A DNA stretch of 64,000 nucleotides. Origin: an uncultured Collinsella sp. GTDB taxonomy: Bacteria > Actinomycetota > Coriobacteriia > Coriobacteriales > Coriobacteriaceae. Positions 6,102-15,642 of this stretch are shown one piece after another. Where the stretch lies: assembly GCA_900550195.1 (NCBI GenBank), contig URRB01000004.1, positions 62,001 to 126,000 on the forward strand, read 5' to 3'. The notes under the pieces are model-generated. The model ran no database searches and was not told the DNA's origin. It was given only the letters and a program-made list of their open reading frames with translations. The translations under genes were made by a program, and so were the position numbers. Each line of letters opens with the position of its first letter. Positions within the stretch are counted from its first letter, which is position 1.

Positions 6102-8783
6102 ATGCAAAAGGAATACCTGTCCGCCGCGGCGGAGGTACTCAGCGACCAAGGTGTCGATGAGAACCTCGGCCTGAGCAACGACGAGGCGTCGTCGCGCCTC
6201 GCCAAGACAGGCCCTAACAAGCTCGAGGAAGCCGAGAAGACGCCGTTGTGGAAGCGCTTCTTTGAGCAGATGGCCGACCCCATGGTTATCATGCTGATCG
6301 TTGCCGCCGTCATCAGCGCGCTCACGGGCATGGTCAAGGGCGAGGCGGACTTTGCCGACGTCGCCATCATCATGTTCGTCGTTATCGTCAACTCGGTGCT
6401 GGGCGTGGTTCAGGAGGCCAAGAGCGAGGAGGCTCTCGAGGCCCTGCAGGAGATGAGCGCGGCGCAGTCCAAGGTGCTGCGCGATGGCAAGCTCGTGCAC
6501 CTGCCGAGCGCCGAGCTCGTGCCCGGTGACGTGATCATGCTCGAGGCGGGCGACTCCGTCCCGGCCGACTGCCGCGTGCTCGAGAGCGCCACGATGAAGA
6601 TCGAGGAGGCCGCTCTTACCGGCGAGTCCGTGCCCGTCGAGAAGCATGCCAACGTGATCGAGCTCGCCGCCGGCACCGACGACGTGCCGCTCGGCGACCG
6701 CAAGAACATGTGCTACATGGGCTCCACTGTGGTGTACGGCCGTGGCCGCGCCGTCGTAGTCGGTACCGGCATGAACACCGAGATGGGTAAGATCGCCGGC
6801 GCCCTGGCCGAGGCCAAGGAAGAGCTCACGCCACTGCAGGTGAAGCTTGCCGAGCTCAGCCGCATCCTCACCATCATGGTTATCGTCATCTGCGTCGTCA
6901 TCTTTGGCGTTGATATCATCCGCCACGGCGTGGGCAACGTTCTTACCGACCCGACCGCCCTGCTCGATACCTTTATGGTTGCCGTCTCGCTCGCCGTCGC
7001 TGCCATCCCCGAGGGCCTGGTCGCCGTCGTGACCATCGTGCTGTCGCTTGGCGTGACCAAGATGGCCAAGCGCCAGGCAATCATCCGCAAGCTCTCTGCT
7101 GTCGAGACGCTCGGCTGCACGCAGACCATCTGCTCCGACAAGACCGGTACCCTTACCCAAAACAAGATGACCGTCGTCAAGCACGAGCTCGCCGCACCTA
7201 AGGAGAAGTTCCTGGCCGGCATGGCTCTGTGCTCCGATGCCCAGTGGGACGAGGAGCTGGGCGAGGCCGTGGGCGAGCCGACTGAGTGCGCGCTCGTCAA
7301 CGACGCCGGCAAGGCGGGCCTCACTGGCCTGACTGCCGAGCACCCGCGCGTGGGCGAGGCCCCGTTCGACTCGGGCCGCAAGATGATGTCCGTGGTCGTC
7401 GAGACCCTGGACGGCGAGTATGAGCAGTACACCAAGGGCGCGCCCGACGTGGTGATCGGCCTGTGCACCCATATCTACGACGGCGACAGGGTCGTTCCGC
7501 TGACCGAGGAGCGTCGCGCCGAGCTCGTGGCCGCCAACAAGGCCATGGCCGACGAGGCCCTGCGCGTGCTGGCGCTGGCAAGCCGCACCTACACCGAGGT
7601 CCCGGCCGACTGCAGCTCCGCTGCGCTCGAGCACGACCTGGTCTTCTGCGGCCTGTCCGGCATGATTGACCCGGTCCGCCCCGAGGTCGCCGACGCCATC
7701 CGCGAGGCGCACGACGCCGGTATCCGCACCGTCATGATCACGGGCGACCACATCGACACCGCCGTGGCCATCGCCAAGCAGCTGGGCATCGTCACCGATC
7801 GCAGCCAGGCCATCACCGGTGCCGACCTCGATCGCATGAGCGACGAGGAACTCGACGCGCACATCGAGGACTACGGCGTGTATGCCCGCGTCCAGCCCGA
7901 GCATAAGACACGCATCGTCGAGGCTTGGAAGTCGCGCGACCAGATCGTGGCCATGACGGGCGACGGCGTCAACGACGCCCCGTCCATCAAGCGCGCCGAC
8001 ATCGGCGTTGGCATGGGCATCACCGGTACCGATGTCACCAAGAACGTCGCCGACATGGTGCTTGCCGACGACAATTTCGCCACCATCATCGGTGCCTGCG
8101 AAGAGGGCCGTCGCATCTACGACAACATCCGCAAGGTCATTCAGTTCCTGCTTTCGGCCAACCTTGCCGAGGTCTTCTCGGTATTCATCGCCACGCTCAT
8201 CGGCTTTACCATCTTCCAGCCGGTGCAGCTGCTGTGGGTGAACCTGGTCACCGATTGCTTCCCCGCGCTCGCGCTGGGCATGGAGGACGCCGAGGGCGAC
8301 ATCATGAAGCGCAAGCCGCGCAACGCCAAGGACGGTGTCTTTGCCGGACATATGGGTCTGGACTGCGTGGTCCAGGGCCTAATCATCACCGTGCTGGTGC
8401 TGGCGAGCTTCTTTGTGGGCGTGTACTTTGACATGGGCTACATCCACATCGCCGATATGATCGCCGGCAATGCCGACGAGGAAGGCGTGATGATGGCGTT
8501 CATCACGCTCAACATGGTCGAGATTTTCCACTGCTTCAATATGCGCAGCCGTCGTGCGTCGCTGTTCACCATGAAGAAGCAGAACAAGTGGCTGTGGGCT
8601 TCCGCCGCGCTGGCACTGGTGCTGACGGTGATCGTGACCGTGCAGCCGACGCTTGCCGAGATGTTCTTTGGCCCTGTGACGCTTGAGCTCAAGGGCGTTC
8701 TTGCCGCGCTGGGTCTGGCCTTCCTGATCATCCCGCTGATGGAGATCTACAAGGCGATCATGCGCGCGGTGGAGAAAGAGTAG
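6102..8783 (+). CDS. Cation-translocating P-type ATPase, calcium (P2A/PMCA-like) type
   Basis: 893 aa. The protein exports a cation, most likely Ca2+, across the membrane at the cost of ATP. It has an N-terminal cation-ATPase domain, actuator motif LTGESVPVE (about residue 172), M4 IPEGL (about 302), phosphorylation site CSDKTGTLT (Asp about 346), and hinge MTGDGVNDAP (about 618). M5 SANLAEVFSVF and M6 NLVTDCFPALALGM keep the Asn, Glu and Asp ligands of the SERCA calcium site, and four C-terminal helices complete the transporter. ATG 6102 follows AGGAGGGG. A structured leader that can pair with this ribosome-binding site suggests translational control. Mn2+ transport cannot be excluded. Confidence 0.92.
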   Translation: MQKEYLSAAAEVLSDQGVDENLGLSNDEASSRLAKTGPNKLEEAEKTPLWKRFFEQMADPMVIMLIVAAVISALTGMVKGEADFADVAIIMFVVIVNSVLGVVQEAKSEEALEALQEMSAAQSKVLRDGKLVHLPSAELVPGDVIMLEAGDSVPADCRVLESATMKIEEAALTGESVPVEKHANVIELAAGTDDVPLGDRKNMCYMGSTVVYGRGRAVVVGTGMNTEMGKIAGALAEAKEELTPLQVKLAELSRILTIMVIVICVVIFGVDIIRHGVGNVLTDPTALLDTFMVAVSLAVAAIPEGLVAVVTIVLSLGVTKMAKRQAIIRKLSAVETLGCTQTICSDKTGTLTQNKMTVVKHELAAPKEKFLAGMALCSDAQWDEELGEAVGEPTECALVNDAGKAGLTGLTAEHPRVGEAPFDSGRKMMSVVVETLDGEYEQYTKGAPDVVIGLCTHIYDGDRVVPLTEERRAELVAANKAMADEALRVLALASRTYTEVPADCSSAALEHDLVFCGLSGMIDPVRPEVADAIREAHDAGIRTVMITGDHIDTAVAIAKQLGIVTDRSQAITGADLDRMSDEELDAHIEDYGVYARVQPEHKTRIVEAWKSRDQIVAMTGDGVNDAPSIKRADIGVGMGITGTDVTKNVADMVLADDNFATIIGACEEGRRIYDNIRKVIQFLLSANLAEVFSVFIATLIGFTIFQPVQLLWVNLVTDCFPALALGMEDAEGDIMKRKPRNAKDGVFAGHMGLDCVVQGLIITVLVLASFFVGVYFDMGYIHIADMIAGNADEEGVMMAFITLNMVEIFHCFNMRSRRASLFTMKKQNKWLWASAALALVLTVIVTVQPTLAEMFFGPVTLELKGVLAALGLAFLIIPLMEIYKAIMRAVEKE

Positions 8784-8794
8784 CGCACTCGTCC

Positions 8795-8882
8795 GGGCCC
8801 GCCCCACGCCCTTTCTCCCTCACTGGTCCTCGCGCTTCGCGCTGTGGAATCGTTCGGGAGAAAGGGCTTCCGGGGCGGGCCC
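8795..8882. repeat. Long imperfect inverted repeat between P-ATPase and rsgA
   Basis: Arms 8795-8819 and 8856-8882 are nearly complementary (the GGGCCCGCCCC and CCCTTTCTCCC blocks pair). The inside carries GTCCTCG and GTGGAATCG around a small CGCGCTTCGCGC hairpin. The layout resembles the long hairpins at 59883 and 62318. It probably ends transcription of the ATPase gene. Confidence 0.7.
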
Positions 8883-8942
8883 TGCGGTATCCTTGCTGGC
8901 TTTTCTCCCGCGCGGATGATAAAGGGCTGAGGGAAAGTTTGT

Positions 8943-8971
8943 GAGCTGGTCGGGCTTTGCCCGGCCAGCTC
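8943..8971 (+). other. Hairpin upstream of rsgA
   Basis: A 13-bp near-perfect stem (8943-8955 with 8959-8971) with a TTT loop lies in the short leader of rsgA, followed by CTATTTGATTT. It may be a second terminator or a leader structure. Confidence 0.5.
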
Positions 8972-9024
8972 TATTTGATTTAAAATACCTGCTCAGTTGT
9001 GATTTATGGTGCTGGGAGGCGCTT

Positions 9025-10209
9025 GTGGGCAAGGCTAAGGTTAAAGCGAAGAAAAAGACGACGGGGGCGCGGGCTAAGCGCGATCGTCGTCGGAAGCTTG
9101 CGACCGAGGCCCCCGCGTCTGCCGAGGAGCTGCTGGCAAGCGTGCCGGGACTTGACGCGCTGCAGGACGTTCCGGCGTTTGATGACCTGCCGGTCGATGA
9201 AACCCAGCAGACTGCCTTTGATGATTTCTGCACACATACCGAGGAGCCCGAGCAGATGCGGCTTGGCGCCGTGGTGCGCTTGGATCGCGGGTTTCCGCTG
9301 GTGGCGACTGCCGACGACACCTTTCGCGCCGAGCATGCCGTGGGGTTTGCCAAATCGCGCGGCGAGGATGAGGTCCTGCTGCCTGCCGTGGGAGACCGTG
9401 TGGCGGTGCGCCGCGCTCCCGGGCACGATATGGGCGTGATTGAGTGCGTGCTGCCGCGCCGTACGAGCTTTGAGCGTTGGCGCGGCCGTGCCCGCGGAGA
9501 GCGCCAGGTGCTCTGCTCCAACGTGGATAGCGTGCTAATCGTGCAGGCGCTCGGTGCCGGCGAGGTGCTGCTCGACCGCGTGGCGCGCTCGCTGGTGTTG
9601 GCGCTCGACTGCGATGCCGAGCCGGTGGTGGTGCTCACCAAAGCTGACCGCTGCGATGCCGAGGAGCTCGAGTGCGATCTGGACCGCGTGCGCCGCCTGG
9701 TGGGTCCGGACGTGCGCGTGATCGTGACGTCCTCTGCCGAGGGGCGCGGCCTGGACGAGGTTCGTTCCTGCGTGCCTGCCGGGAGCTGCGCCATGATTCT
9801 GGGCGAGTCGGGTGCCGGCAAGTCGACGCTGCTCAATGCGCTGCTGGGCCACGATACGTTGGCGACTGGCGGTGTGCGCGAACGCGACGACCAGGGCCGT
9901 CACACTACCGTTGCGCGCGTGATGGTGGCACTGCCGGGCGACGCCGGCGTGATCGCCGATGCCCCGGGCCTGCGCAGCCTACCGCTCGTGGGTCACGAGC
10001 GGGGTCTGGCGCGCGCCTTCCCCGAGATTGTCGAGGCATCGCGCGCGTGCCGATTTGGCGATTGCACGCATACCCATGAGCCGGGTTGCGCCGTTCGCGA
10101 GGCCGAGGACGCCGGGCAGATCGACAGCCTGCGTCTGGAAACGTTCCAAAACCTGGCGTCATCCATGCGCGTGAGCGTCCAAATGCTCGATCCCGATGTC
10201 CATCTGTAA
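9025..10209 (+). CDS. rsgA: Small ribosomal subunit biogenesis GTPase RsgA
   Basis: 394 aa from GTG 9025; GGGAGG at 9014-9019 supports this start over in-frame codons further upstream. RsgA is a circularly permuted GTPase that acts late in 30S maturation. Order of motifs: a lysine/arginine-rich N-terminal extension, an OB-fold, G4 TKAD, G1 GESGAGKSTL, switch region RHTTVAR, G3 DAPGLR, and a C-terminal zinc-binding CRFGDCTHTHEPGC cluster. G3 has Ala in place of the common Thr. The basic extension (KAKVKAKKK) probably contacts rRNA. It is a single-gene unit with a strong terminator behind it. Confidence 0.95.
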   Translation: MGKAKVKAKKKTTGARAKRDRRRKLATEAPASAEELLASVPGLDALQDVPAFDDLPVDETQQTAFDDFCTHTEEPEQMRLGAVVRLDRGFPLVATADDTFRAEHAVGFAKSRGEDEVLLPAVGDRVAVRRAPGHDMGVIECVLPRRTSFERWRGRARGERQVLCSNVDSVLIVQALGAGEVLLDRVARSLVLALDCDAEPVVVLTKADRCDAEELECDLDRVRRLVGPDVRVIVTSSAEGRGLDEVRSCVPAGSCAMILGESGAGKSTLLNALLGHDTLATGGVRERDDQGRHTTVARVMVALPGDAGVIADAPGLRSLPLVGHERGLARAFPEIVEASRACRFGDCTHTHEPGCAVREAEDAGQIDSLRLETFQNLASSMRVSVQMLDPDVHL

Positions 10210-10227
10210 TTGATATTTCCTATGACA

Positions 10228-10261
10228 GCCGTCTCCCAACTGTTCGGGAGACGGCTTTTTT
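10228..10261 (+). terminator. Terminator of rsgA
   Basis: GCCGTCTCCC pairs with GGGAGACGGC, followed by at least six T. The gap 10262-10461 beyond it holds two further inverted repeats (GCTGACCAAAA 10300-10310 with its complement 10341-10351, and TTGGTTT/AAACCAA near 10354-10375) and a TTGACA near 10358, which may control the Tad operon. Confidence 0.9.
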
Positions 10262-10461
10262 GCTGCGGAAAAGCCTCGAAGCATGCAGTTTGCTGACGTG
10301 CTGACCAAAACCTTGCCACGAGCTTGACGGGCTGGTTAGTTTTTGGTCAGCGATTGGTTTGACATCGAAAACCAAGATCGCGATTGCGCCGCTTTGCGCT
10401 CTGACCGCCCAGACAATGGTGGTACGGGCATTTGCCCGGCACTGCCATGAGAGGAGCGGCC

Positions 10462-11121
10462 GTGAACAAGAGCAAGCGCATCGCCATCAGTCTGGTCGCG
10501 GGCGTGCTCGCTGCTCTGCTCTGCATGGTTTACGGCTCGTCGATCCGCTCGCAAGCCGAACAGGTCCAGGCTGAGACCTTGGCCAAGTACGGTGGCGATC
10601 GCGTCGAGGTATGCGTCGCGGCGCGTGATATCGATGTGGGCGAGACCCTCGATGAGACCAATGTCATAACCCAAGAATGGCTGACGAGTCTGCTGCCGCG
10701 TGACGCGGCGACCGAGCTGCGCCAGGTGCGCGGCGACGTGACGACTTCGCGTATTCCCAAAAACGCCGTGATCTGCAATGTCTACACCAAGGCCGAGAGC
10801 CACAAGCTCGAGGTGCCTAAGGGCAAAGTCGCCGTTTCGGTGGCGGTCGATGCCGAGCACTCGGTCGGCGGTGCTGCGGGCGTGGGCAGCTACGTGGATG
10901 TGTATGTGCAAAAAGACGGCGTAACCGATCGACTGTGCGGCGCGTACGTGATCGATACCAGTGAGGATTCCGGTGCCACGCGCGAGGGCAAGATCGAATG
11001 GGTGACGCTGGCGGCTGACCCCGAAGACGTCAAGGAACTGCTGGGAGCCTCGGGCAAGGGAACGGTCAGCTTGACGATTCCCGCCACGGCGCGCGGCAAA
11101 AAGAGCGGAGGCGACAAGTGA
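10462..11121 (+). CDS. cpaB: CpaB/RcpC-type pilus assembly protein with SAF domain
   Basis: 219 aa, first gene of the Tad (tight adherence) pilus operon. GTG 10462 follows GAGGAG at 10451-10456; upstream ATG 10447 lacks a site. One N-terminal membrane helix (IAISLVAGVLAALLCMVYG) anchors an extracytoplasmic part. A SAF domain follows (VCVAARDIDVGETLDETNV, then TSRIPKNAVICNVY), and then the RcpC-like part with a YVDVYVQKDG strand. In Gram-negative Tad systems CpaB works with the secretin. No secretin is encoded here, as expected for a Gram-positive, so the protein probably guides the pilus through the wall. The stop overlaps the next start (TGATG). Confidence 0.85.
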   Translation: MNKSKRIAISLVAGVLAALLCMVYGSSIRSQAEQVQAETLAKYGGDRVEVCVAARDIDVGETLDETNVITQEWLTSLLPRDAATELRQVRGDVTTSRIPKNAVICNVYTKAESHKLEVPKGKVAVSVAVDAEHSVGGAAGVGSYVDVYVQKDGVTDRLCGAYVIDTSEDSGATREGKIEWVTLAADPEDVKELLGASGKGTVSLTIPATARGKKSGGDK

Positions 11122-12770
11122 TGAAGGCGATCTGGCTTGCGTGCTGCGCGTGCGGCGATTACGGGCTGTTGCAGCGGGAAGTCGAGGGCCGTGATGCGGG
11201 TGCACAGGTGCTTCGCGTAGGTGACCTGGACGGGCTGGTTTCCATGGCTCGGGCATTTCCGTCGCGCCGCGGGGCTGCCATCATCGCGGCGTCTCTGTTT
11301 GATACCGAAGATGTGCGCAAGACTGTTGCGCGCCTGACGGCCGAAGGCCGCGTGAGTCGCGTGGTCGTGTTGATAGAAGCACTCGATCCGTCGGATATCG
11401 AGGGGCTGTTTCGCGCAGGGGCGACCGAGGTCATCGCTGCGCACAGTATATGCGGCAACGGGTGCGCGGGCGAGGGAGCGGTTGATTCCGATCGGCGCAT
11501 GACGATTGAGCCCGATGCTTTTGTTGATAGGGAACCTGGGGCGCCTCGCGCTACAAGAGGCCCGCGTGTTGATGATTATGGAAAAGCGGAAGCCGAGCAT
11601 GGTCGGCGCCCCCGGAACCCCCTTGTATACGATGACGCTGGAGGGCCGGCGCAGCATGCTGGCGATTCCCCGGCTGTAGATATGGGATACGTGCACGGCG
11701 TGAATCTGGTGGATGAACTCGACGAAGTTGAGGGCTTTGCCGGGTGCGGCGAGTTGTCGCTGATGCAGCATGAGCAGATTGCACAGAACGAGCCTGCCTC
11801 GCAGACCGAACAAGCTGCCATGCCGGCTTGGACGCAGCGTGTGGTTGCGGCGGAGGAGACGGGGACGCTGTCACCGACGCCCGCCCCGCCGCCTCCGATG
11901 CCGCCGGCAGACGCTGCCGCTTCGCCGCATCGAGCTCCGGTCATCTGCGCCATTTCGGGCTCGGGCGGTTGCGGCAAGTCGACGATCGTTGCCACCATGG
12001 CACACACATCGTCGCTGTTGGGCTTGCGTGCCGCCGTGCTCGACCTGGACCTGATGTTTGGAAACCTTTACGACTTGTTAGGCGTCGATGCCCCGCGCGA
12101 TATGGCGGCACTTATCGAGCCGTCGGCGGCGGGCGCGCTCACCGAGCCGGATATCGTAGCCGCATCGATGCGCGTGGCGCCGGGCGTTACGCTCTGGGGT
12201 CCCGTCGCGGCGCCCGAGCAAGCCGAGCTCATGGCACGTCCGGTGGAGCTACTGCTTGATGTCCTGCGTCGCGAATCCGAAGTGGTCTTTATCGATACCT
12301 CGGTCTTTTGGGGCGACGCCGTGGCGGCTGCGGTGGCGGCGAGCGACCGTTGCCTGGTCGTTGGCGATGCGGCGGTGTCGTCCGCGACATCGGCGTCGCG
12401 CGTCATTGAACTGGCAAGTCGAGTAGGTGTGCCGCGCACGCGCATGAGCGCCGTGTTCAACCGGTTCGGTGCGCGCGGGGCAGACGAGGATGTTGCCATG
12501 CGCTTTGAGATTGCCTGTGCGTTGAGCTCCAAGATTCGTATCGCCGATGGCGGGCAGGATCTCGCCGCGCTCATGGCGTTTGGGCGCGCTGACGAGGCAG
12601 TGGGGCAGACCAGCGCTTTTGCGACCAGCGTGCGCGAGGCCACGCGCGAGATGCTCGTGGAACTGGGGTGCGCCGTCGGCCCTTGGGGCGATATGGTCGC
12701 CGACCGTGCAATGCGCACCGAACGCCCGCGTATCCGCCTTCCCTGGTCGCGCGAGGGTGATCAGCGATGA
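11121..12770 (+). CDS. tadZ: TadZ/CpaE-like MinD-family ATPase of the Tad pilus
   Basis: About 549 aa. TadZ/CpaE proteins localise the Tad machinery at the cell pole. The N-terminal 120 residues look like a degenerate receiver-type domain (AAIIAASLFDTEDVRK). A long low-complexity linker follows (about 130-265, rich in Glu, Gly, Ala and Pro). The MinD/ParA ATPase then starts with CAISGSGGCGKSTIVATMAH; the deviant Walker A is at about residue 280. Next come AVLDLDLMFGNLYDLLGV and VVFIDTSVFWGD. ATG 11121 overlaps the cpaB stop; GTG 11118 is also possible. The linker is unusually long and may tether partner proteins. Confidence 0.85.
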   Translation: MKAIWLACCACGDYGLLQREVEGRDAGAQVLRVGDLDGLVSMARAFPSRRGAAIIAASLFDTEDVRKTVARLTAEGRVSRVVVLIEALDPSDIEGLFRAGATEVIAAHSICGNGCAGEGAVDSDRRMTIEPDAFVDREPGAPRATRGPRVDDYGKAEAEHGRRPRNPLVYDDAGGPAQHAGDSPAVDMGYVHGVNLVDELDEVEGFAGCGELSLMQHEQIAQNEPASQTEQAAMPAWTQRVVAAEETGTLSPTPAPPPPMPPADAAASPHRAPVICAISGSGGCGKSTIVATMAHTSSLLGLRAAVLDLDLMFGNLYDLLGVDAPRDMAALIEPSAAGALTEPDIVAASMRVAPGVTLWGPVAAPEQAELMARPVELLLDVLRRESEVVFIDTSVFWGDAVAAAVAASDRCLVVGDAAVSSATSASRVIELASRVGVPRTRMSAVFNRFGARGADEDVAMRFEIACALSSKIRIADGGQDLAALMAFGRADEAVGQTSAFATSVREATREMLVELGCAVGPWGDMVADRAMRTERPRIRLPWSREGDQR

Positions 12771-14095
12771 GCCTGCAAACGAGGATTAAGGCTGCCGGCG
12801 CTGCAGCGGCGGCAGCGCCTGTAGATGCGGGGCGCCGCCGCGCGGTGAAACGACGCACCAAGCGCGCCGTGATGGACCGCATGGGTTACGACGAAGTGGC
12901 GCGTATCAGCGCCTATATCGACCCGGTACTTGCCCGCTCGGAATTGCGTCCCGCGGTGGAGGCGGCGCTCAATGTTGAGGAGCCGACCGATCTCGCGACG
13001 ACCGAGCGCGAGACCATCATCGACGAGATTTTGGATGACGTGGTGGGCTTGGGGCCGTTGCAGCCGCTCATCGAGGACGATACCGTTACCGAGATCATGA
13101 TCAACGGCTGCCGCTCGGCCTTCTTTGAACGCGGCGGCGTCTTGTACCCCATCGAGCATGCGTTTGAGGATGATGAGCAGATCCGTGTGCTTATCGACCG
13201 CATCATCTCGCCACTTGGCCGCCGTATCGACGAGCGCAGCCCCATCGTCAACGCCCGCCTCAAAACGGGCTATCGCGTCAACGCGGTGATTCCGCCTGTG
13301 GCGATTGACGGACCGATTCTCACCATCCGAAAGTTCTCGGACCGCATCTGCTCGCTGGACGAGCTTGTGGGGCTGGGGTCGCTGCCGCTTTGGTATGCGC
13401 AGCTGCTGTCATGCGCGGTGTCGCTGAGACAGGACCTGGCGGTTGCGGGAGGCACGGGATCTGGTAAGACCACCCTGCTCAACGCGTTGTCATGCGAGAT
13501 TTCCACCGGCGAGCGCATCGTGACGATCGAGGACTCTGCCGAACTCAAGTTTGCGCATCATCCGCACGTGGTGCGTCTAGAGGCGCGCGAGGCTTCAATT
13601 GAGGGCGAGGGCGCGGTGACGATCCGCGACCTGGTGACCAATGCCCTGCGCATGCGCCCCGACCGCATCGTGGTGGGCGAGGTGCGCGGTGCCGAGTGCT
13701 GCGACATGTTGCAGGCCATGAACACGGGCCACGACGGGTCGCTCACCACGCTTCATGCGGGTTCCGAGCAGGAGACCGTGGTGCGTCTGACGTTGCTTGC
13801 ACGTTATGGCATCGATCTGCCGAGCGAGCTCATCGAGGAGCAGATTGCCATGGCGCTCGACGGCATCGTGATGTCCGAGCGCCACGCCGATGGCAGGCGT
13901 TTCGTCTCCTCGTATTCGGGGGTGCGTCGCGCCGCGTCGGGCGGCGTAGAGCTCGAGCGCTATGTGACTTTCGATGCCGCCGAGCGCACCTGGACGCTTG
14001 ACCGCGAGCCGCCGTTTATCGCAGAAGGCCTGCGGTCGGGGACGCTCACACAAGAGGAGGTGGACGAATGGAGGTCGCTGTGCCCCTCGTCGTAG
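12767..14095 (+). CDS. tadA: Tad secretion ATPase TadA/CpaF
   Basis: 442 aa hexameric type II/IV secretion ATPase that drives pilin assembly and, in related systems, retraction. The N-terminal part is basic (RRRAVKRRTKRAV), followed by the N-terminal domain (ETIIDEILDDVVGLGPLQPLIEDDTVTEIMINGC). Walker A is GGTGSGKTTL at about residue 228. VTIEDSAELKF, RMRPDRIVVGEVRGAECCDMLQAMNTGHDG and SLTTLHAG then supply the Asp box, Walker B and His box. The ATG overlaps the tadZ stop by 4 nt (ATGA), a sign of translational coupling. Confidence 0.95.
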   Translation: MSLQTRIKAAGAAAAAAPVDAGRRRAVKRRTKRAVMDRMGYDEVARISAYIDPVLARSELRPAVEAALNVEEPTDLATTERETIIDEILDDVVGLGPLQPLIEDDTVTEIMINGCRSAFFERGGVLYPIEHAFEDDEQIRVLIDRIISPLGRRIDERSPIVNARLKTGYRVNAVIPPVAIDGPILTIRKFSDRICSLDELVGLGSLPLWYAQLLSCAVSLRQDLAVAGGTGSGKTTLLNALSCEISTGERIVTIEDSAELKFAHHPHVVRLEAREASIEGEGAVTIRDLVTNALRMRPDRIVVGEVRGAECCDMLQAMNTGHDGSLTTLHAGSEQETVVRLTLLARYGIDLPSELIEEQIAMALDGIVMSERHADGRRFVSSYSGVRRAASGGVELERYVTFDAAERTWTLDREPPFIAEGLRSGTLTQEEVDEWRSLCPSS

Positions 14096-14994
14096 GGGGT
14101 TTGGCAGGGTTTTCTGTTGCGACGGCGTGCGGGGCGGAACCTCGTGTGCCGCAGGTACCGCCGGCGGAGCTGGCGCGTCAGGCGCTCGAGACGGTGGCAG
14201 AGAAACTGCCGCGTGAGCTGGTGGAAAACGATCTGCTGAAAAAGATCGCCCGTTCGTGGGCATCGCTGGCTCCGGCGCATCGCCTTGGCCTCGTGATCGA
14301 AGATGCTTCGGGGCGCTTGGCGTTTCTGCTGCTATCGAGCGGTGTCTGCTGCGTTTTACTAACGATGGTGTCGTTATCGCCCCTCGGATTTGCCTTGGGA
14401 CTTGTTGCTCCGATTGCTGTTGGCGCCGCTCGGGATGGCTTTGAGAGCCGGCGCGAGCAACACGATGCGGAAGAGGCCATGCCCGAGGCGTTTACCGCAC
14501 TATCCATGTCGCTTGCCTCGGGACATTCGCTGGCCCAGGGCATGCGCTTTGTGGGCGCTCATGCGCAAGAACCGGTGCATACCGAGTTTTTGCGGGTGGC
14601 GGCGGCGATCGATTGCGGCATCTCGGCGACCGATGCGCTCGATGACTTGCTCGTGCGCATCGACGCCCCCGGTCTTTCGCTTGTGACCTTGGCGCTTAAG
14701 GTGTCACAGCGCACCGGCGCTCCGCTTGCCGACTTACTGTCCGAGGCGTCGAGCATGGTGGGGGAGCGCATTGAGCTCAAGCGCCGCTTGGATGTCAAGA
14801 CGTCGCAGGCTCGCATGTCGGCGCATATGGTCGCGGCGATGCCGGCGGGCATGTGCGCGGTGTTGGCGCTGCTTTCGGCAGATTTTCGTCGCGGTCTTGC
14901 GACGCCTGCCGGCGCGGGCGCTGTGGTGCTGGGTCTTGCCCTCAACGCCGTTGCTCTGGTGGTTATCAGGCGCATTATGCGGGTGGAGCTATGA
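14068..14994 (+). CDS. tadB: Tad pilus inner-membrane platform protein TadB
   Basis: 308 aa of the type II secretion F (GspF) family. Together with TadC it forms the membrane platform acted on by the TadA ATPase. Hydrophobic helices lie near residues 85-125 and at the C-terminus. The GspF-like cytoplasmic part contains AMPEAFTALSMSLASGHSLAQGMRFV-type sequence and APLADLLSEASSMVGERIELKRRL. It overlaps the end of tadA by 28 nt, with GAGGAGG upstream inside the tadA frame. Confidence 0.88.
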   Translation: MEVAVPLVVGGLAGFSVATACGAEPRVPQVPPAELARQALETVAEKLPRELVENDLLKKIARSWASLAPAHRLGLVIEDASGRLAFLLLSSGVCCVLLTMVSLSPLGFALGLVAPIAVGAARDGFESRREQHDAEEAMPEAFTALSMSLASGHSLAQGMRFVGAHAQEPVHTEFLRVAAAIDCGISATDALDDLLVRIDAPGLSLVTLALKVSQRTGAPLADLLSEASSMVGERIELKRRLDVKTSQARMSAHMVAAMPAGMCAVLALLSADFRRGLATPAGAGAVVLGLALNAVALVVIRRIMRVEL

Positions 14995-15632
14995 GCGCCC
15001 CGGTTGCAGTTGCGGCTTGCCTGTGCGCCCTGAGTGTATTTGTCGCGACGGGTTTGGATCGGGCGGATGCACGCAAGATCGCAGGGGCCTGCAAGCGCGA
15101 GGCGGTGCTGGTCGCTGCCGCGGGTCGCTCGGTGGTCGATGCCCTGACCGCGCGAGTGAAGGGCGCGGTTGGAGCGGGCGGCCCGGCGCGAGTGTCGCTT
15201 GGCGAAGTGTCCGAGATGATCGATGTTGTGCGCTTGGGTCTTTCGGCCGGTCTTTCGTTTGATGCGGCGCTTGAGATTTTCTGCGCCAACCGCCGGTCAG
15301 TGCTGGCTCTTCGCCTTGAGCGGGCCTGCATGGCGTGGCAGGTGGGCGTGGGCACGCGTGAGGACGAGTTGTTGGCCGCCGCGCGCGACCTGGACGTGCG
15401 AGCGCTCGAGACCTTTGCCATTACGGTGGGGCAGGCACTCGCCCTGGGTGCCCCACTTGCCGAGACGCTGGCCGCTCAAAGTCGCGAGATCCGTGCGGCT
15501 CATCGCGCCGCGGTCGAGCGCGAGATTGAGCGTGCGCCCGTCAAGCTGCTGATTCCCACCGGCACGCTCATCTTGCCGGCGTTGCTTCTGTCCATATTGG
15601 GCCCGCTGCTGGGAGCAGGCGGGATGATGTAG
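14991..15632 (+). CDS. tadC: Tad pilus platform protein TadC
   Basis: 213 aa, second GspF-family platform protein. ATG 14991 overlaps the tadB stop (ATGA). It has an N-terminal hydrophobic segment, the GspF-like core VVRLGLSAGLSFDAALEIF and ALALGAPLAETLAAQSREIR, and C-terminal helices in PVKLLIPTGTLILPALLLSI. It is shorter than many TadC proteins because the N-terminal part is reduced, but both helical hallmarks are present. Confidence 0.85.
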   Translation: MSAPVAVAACLCALSVFVATGLDRADARKIAGACKREAVLVAAAGRSVVDALTARVKGAVGAGGPARVSLGEVSEMIDVVRLGLSAGLSFDAALEIFCANRRSVLALRLERACMAWQVGVGTREDELLAAARDLDVRALETFAITVGQALALGAPLAETLAAQSREIRAAHRAAVEREIERAPVKLLIPTGTLILPALLLSILGPLLGAGGMM

Positions 15633-15642
15633 GGAGGAATAC

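Noticed and set aside
6048..8351. 767-codon open frame on the minus strand across the P-type ATPase
   Set aside because: Antisense shadow of a GC-rich gene, with His/Asp/Gly-rich low-complexity product; the plus-strand ATPase has every family motif.
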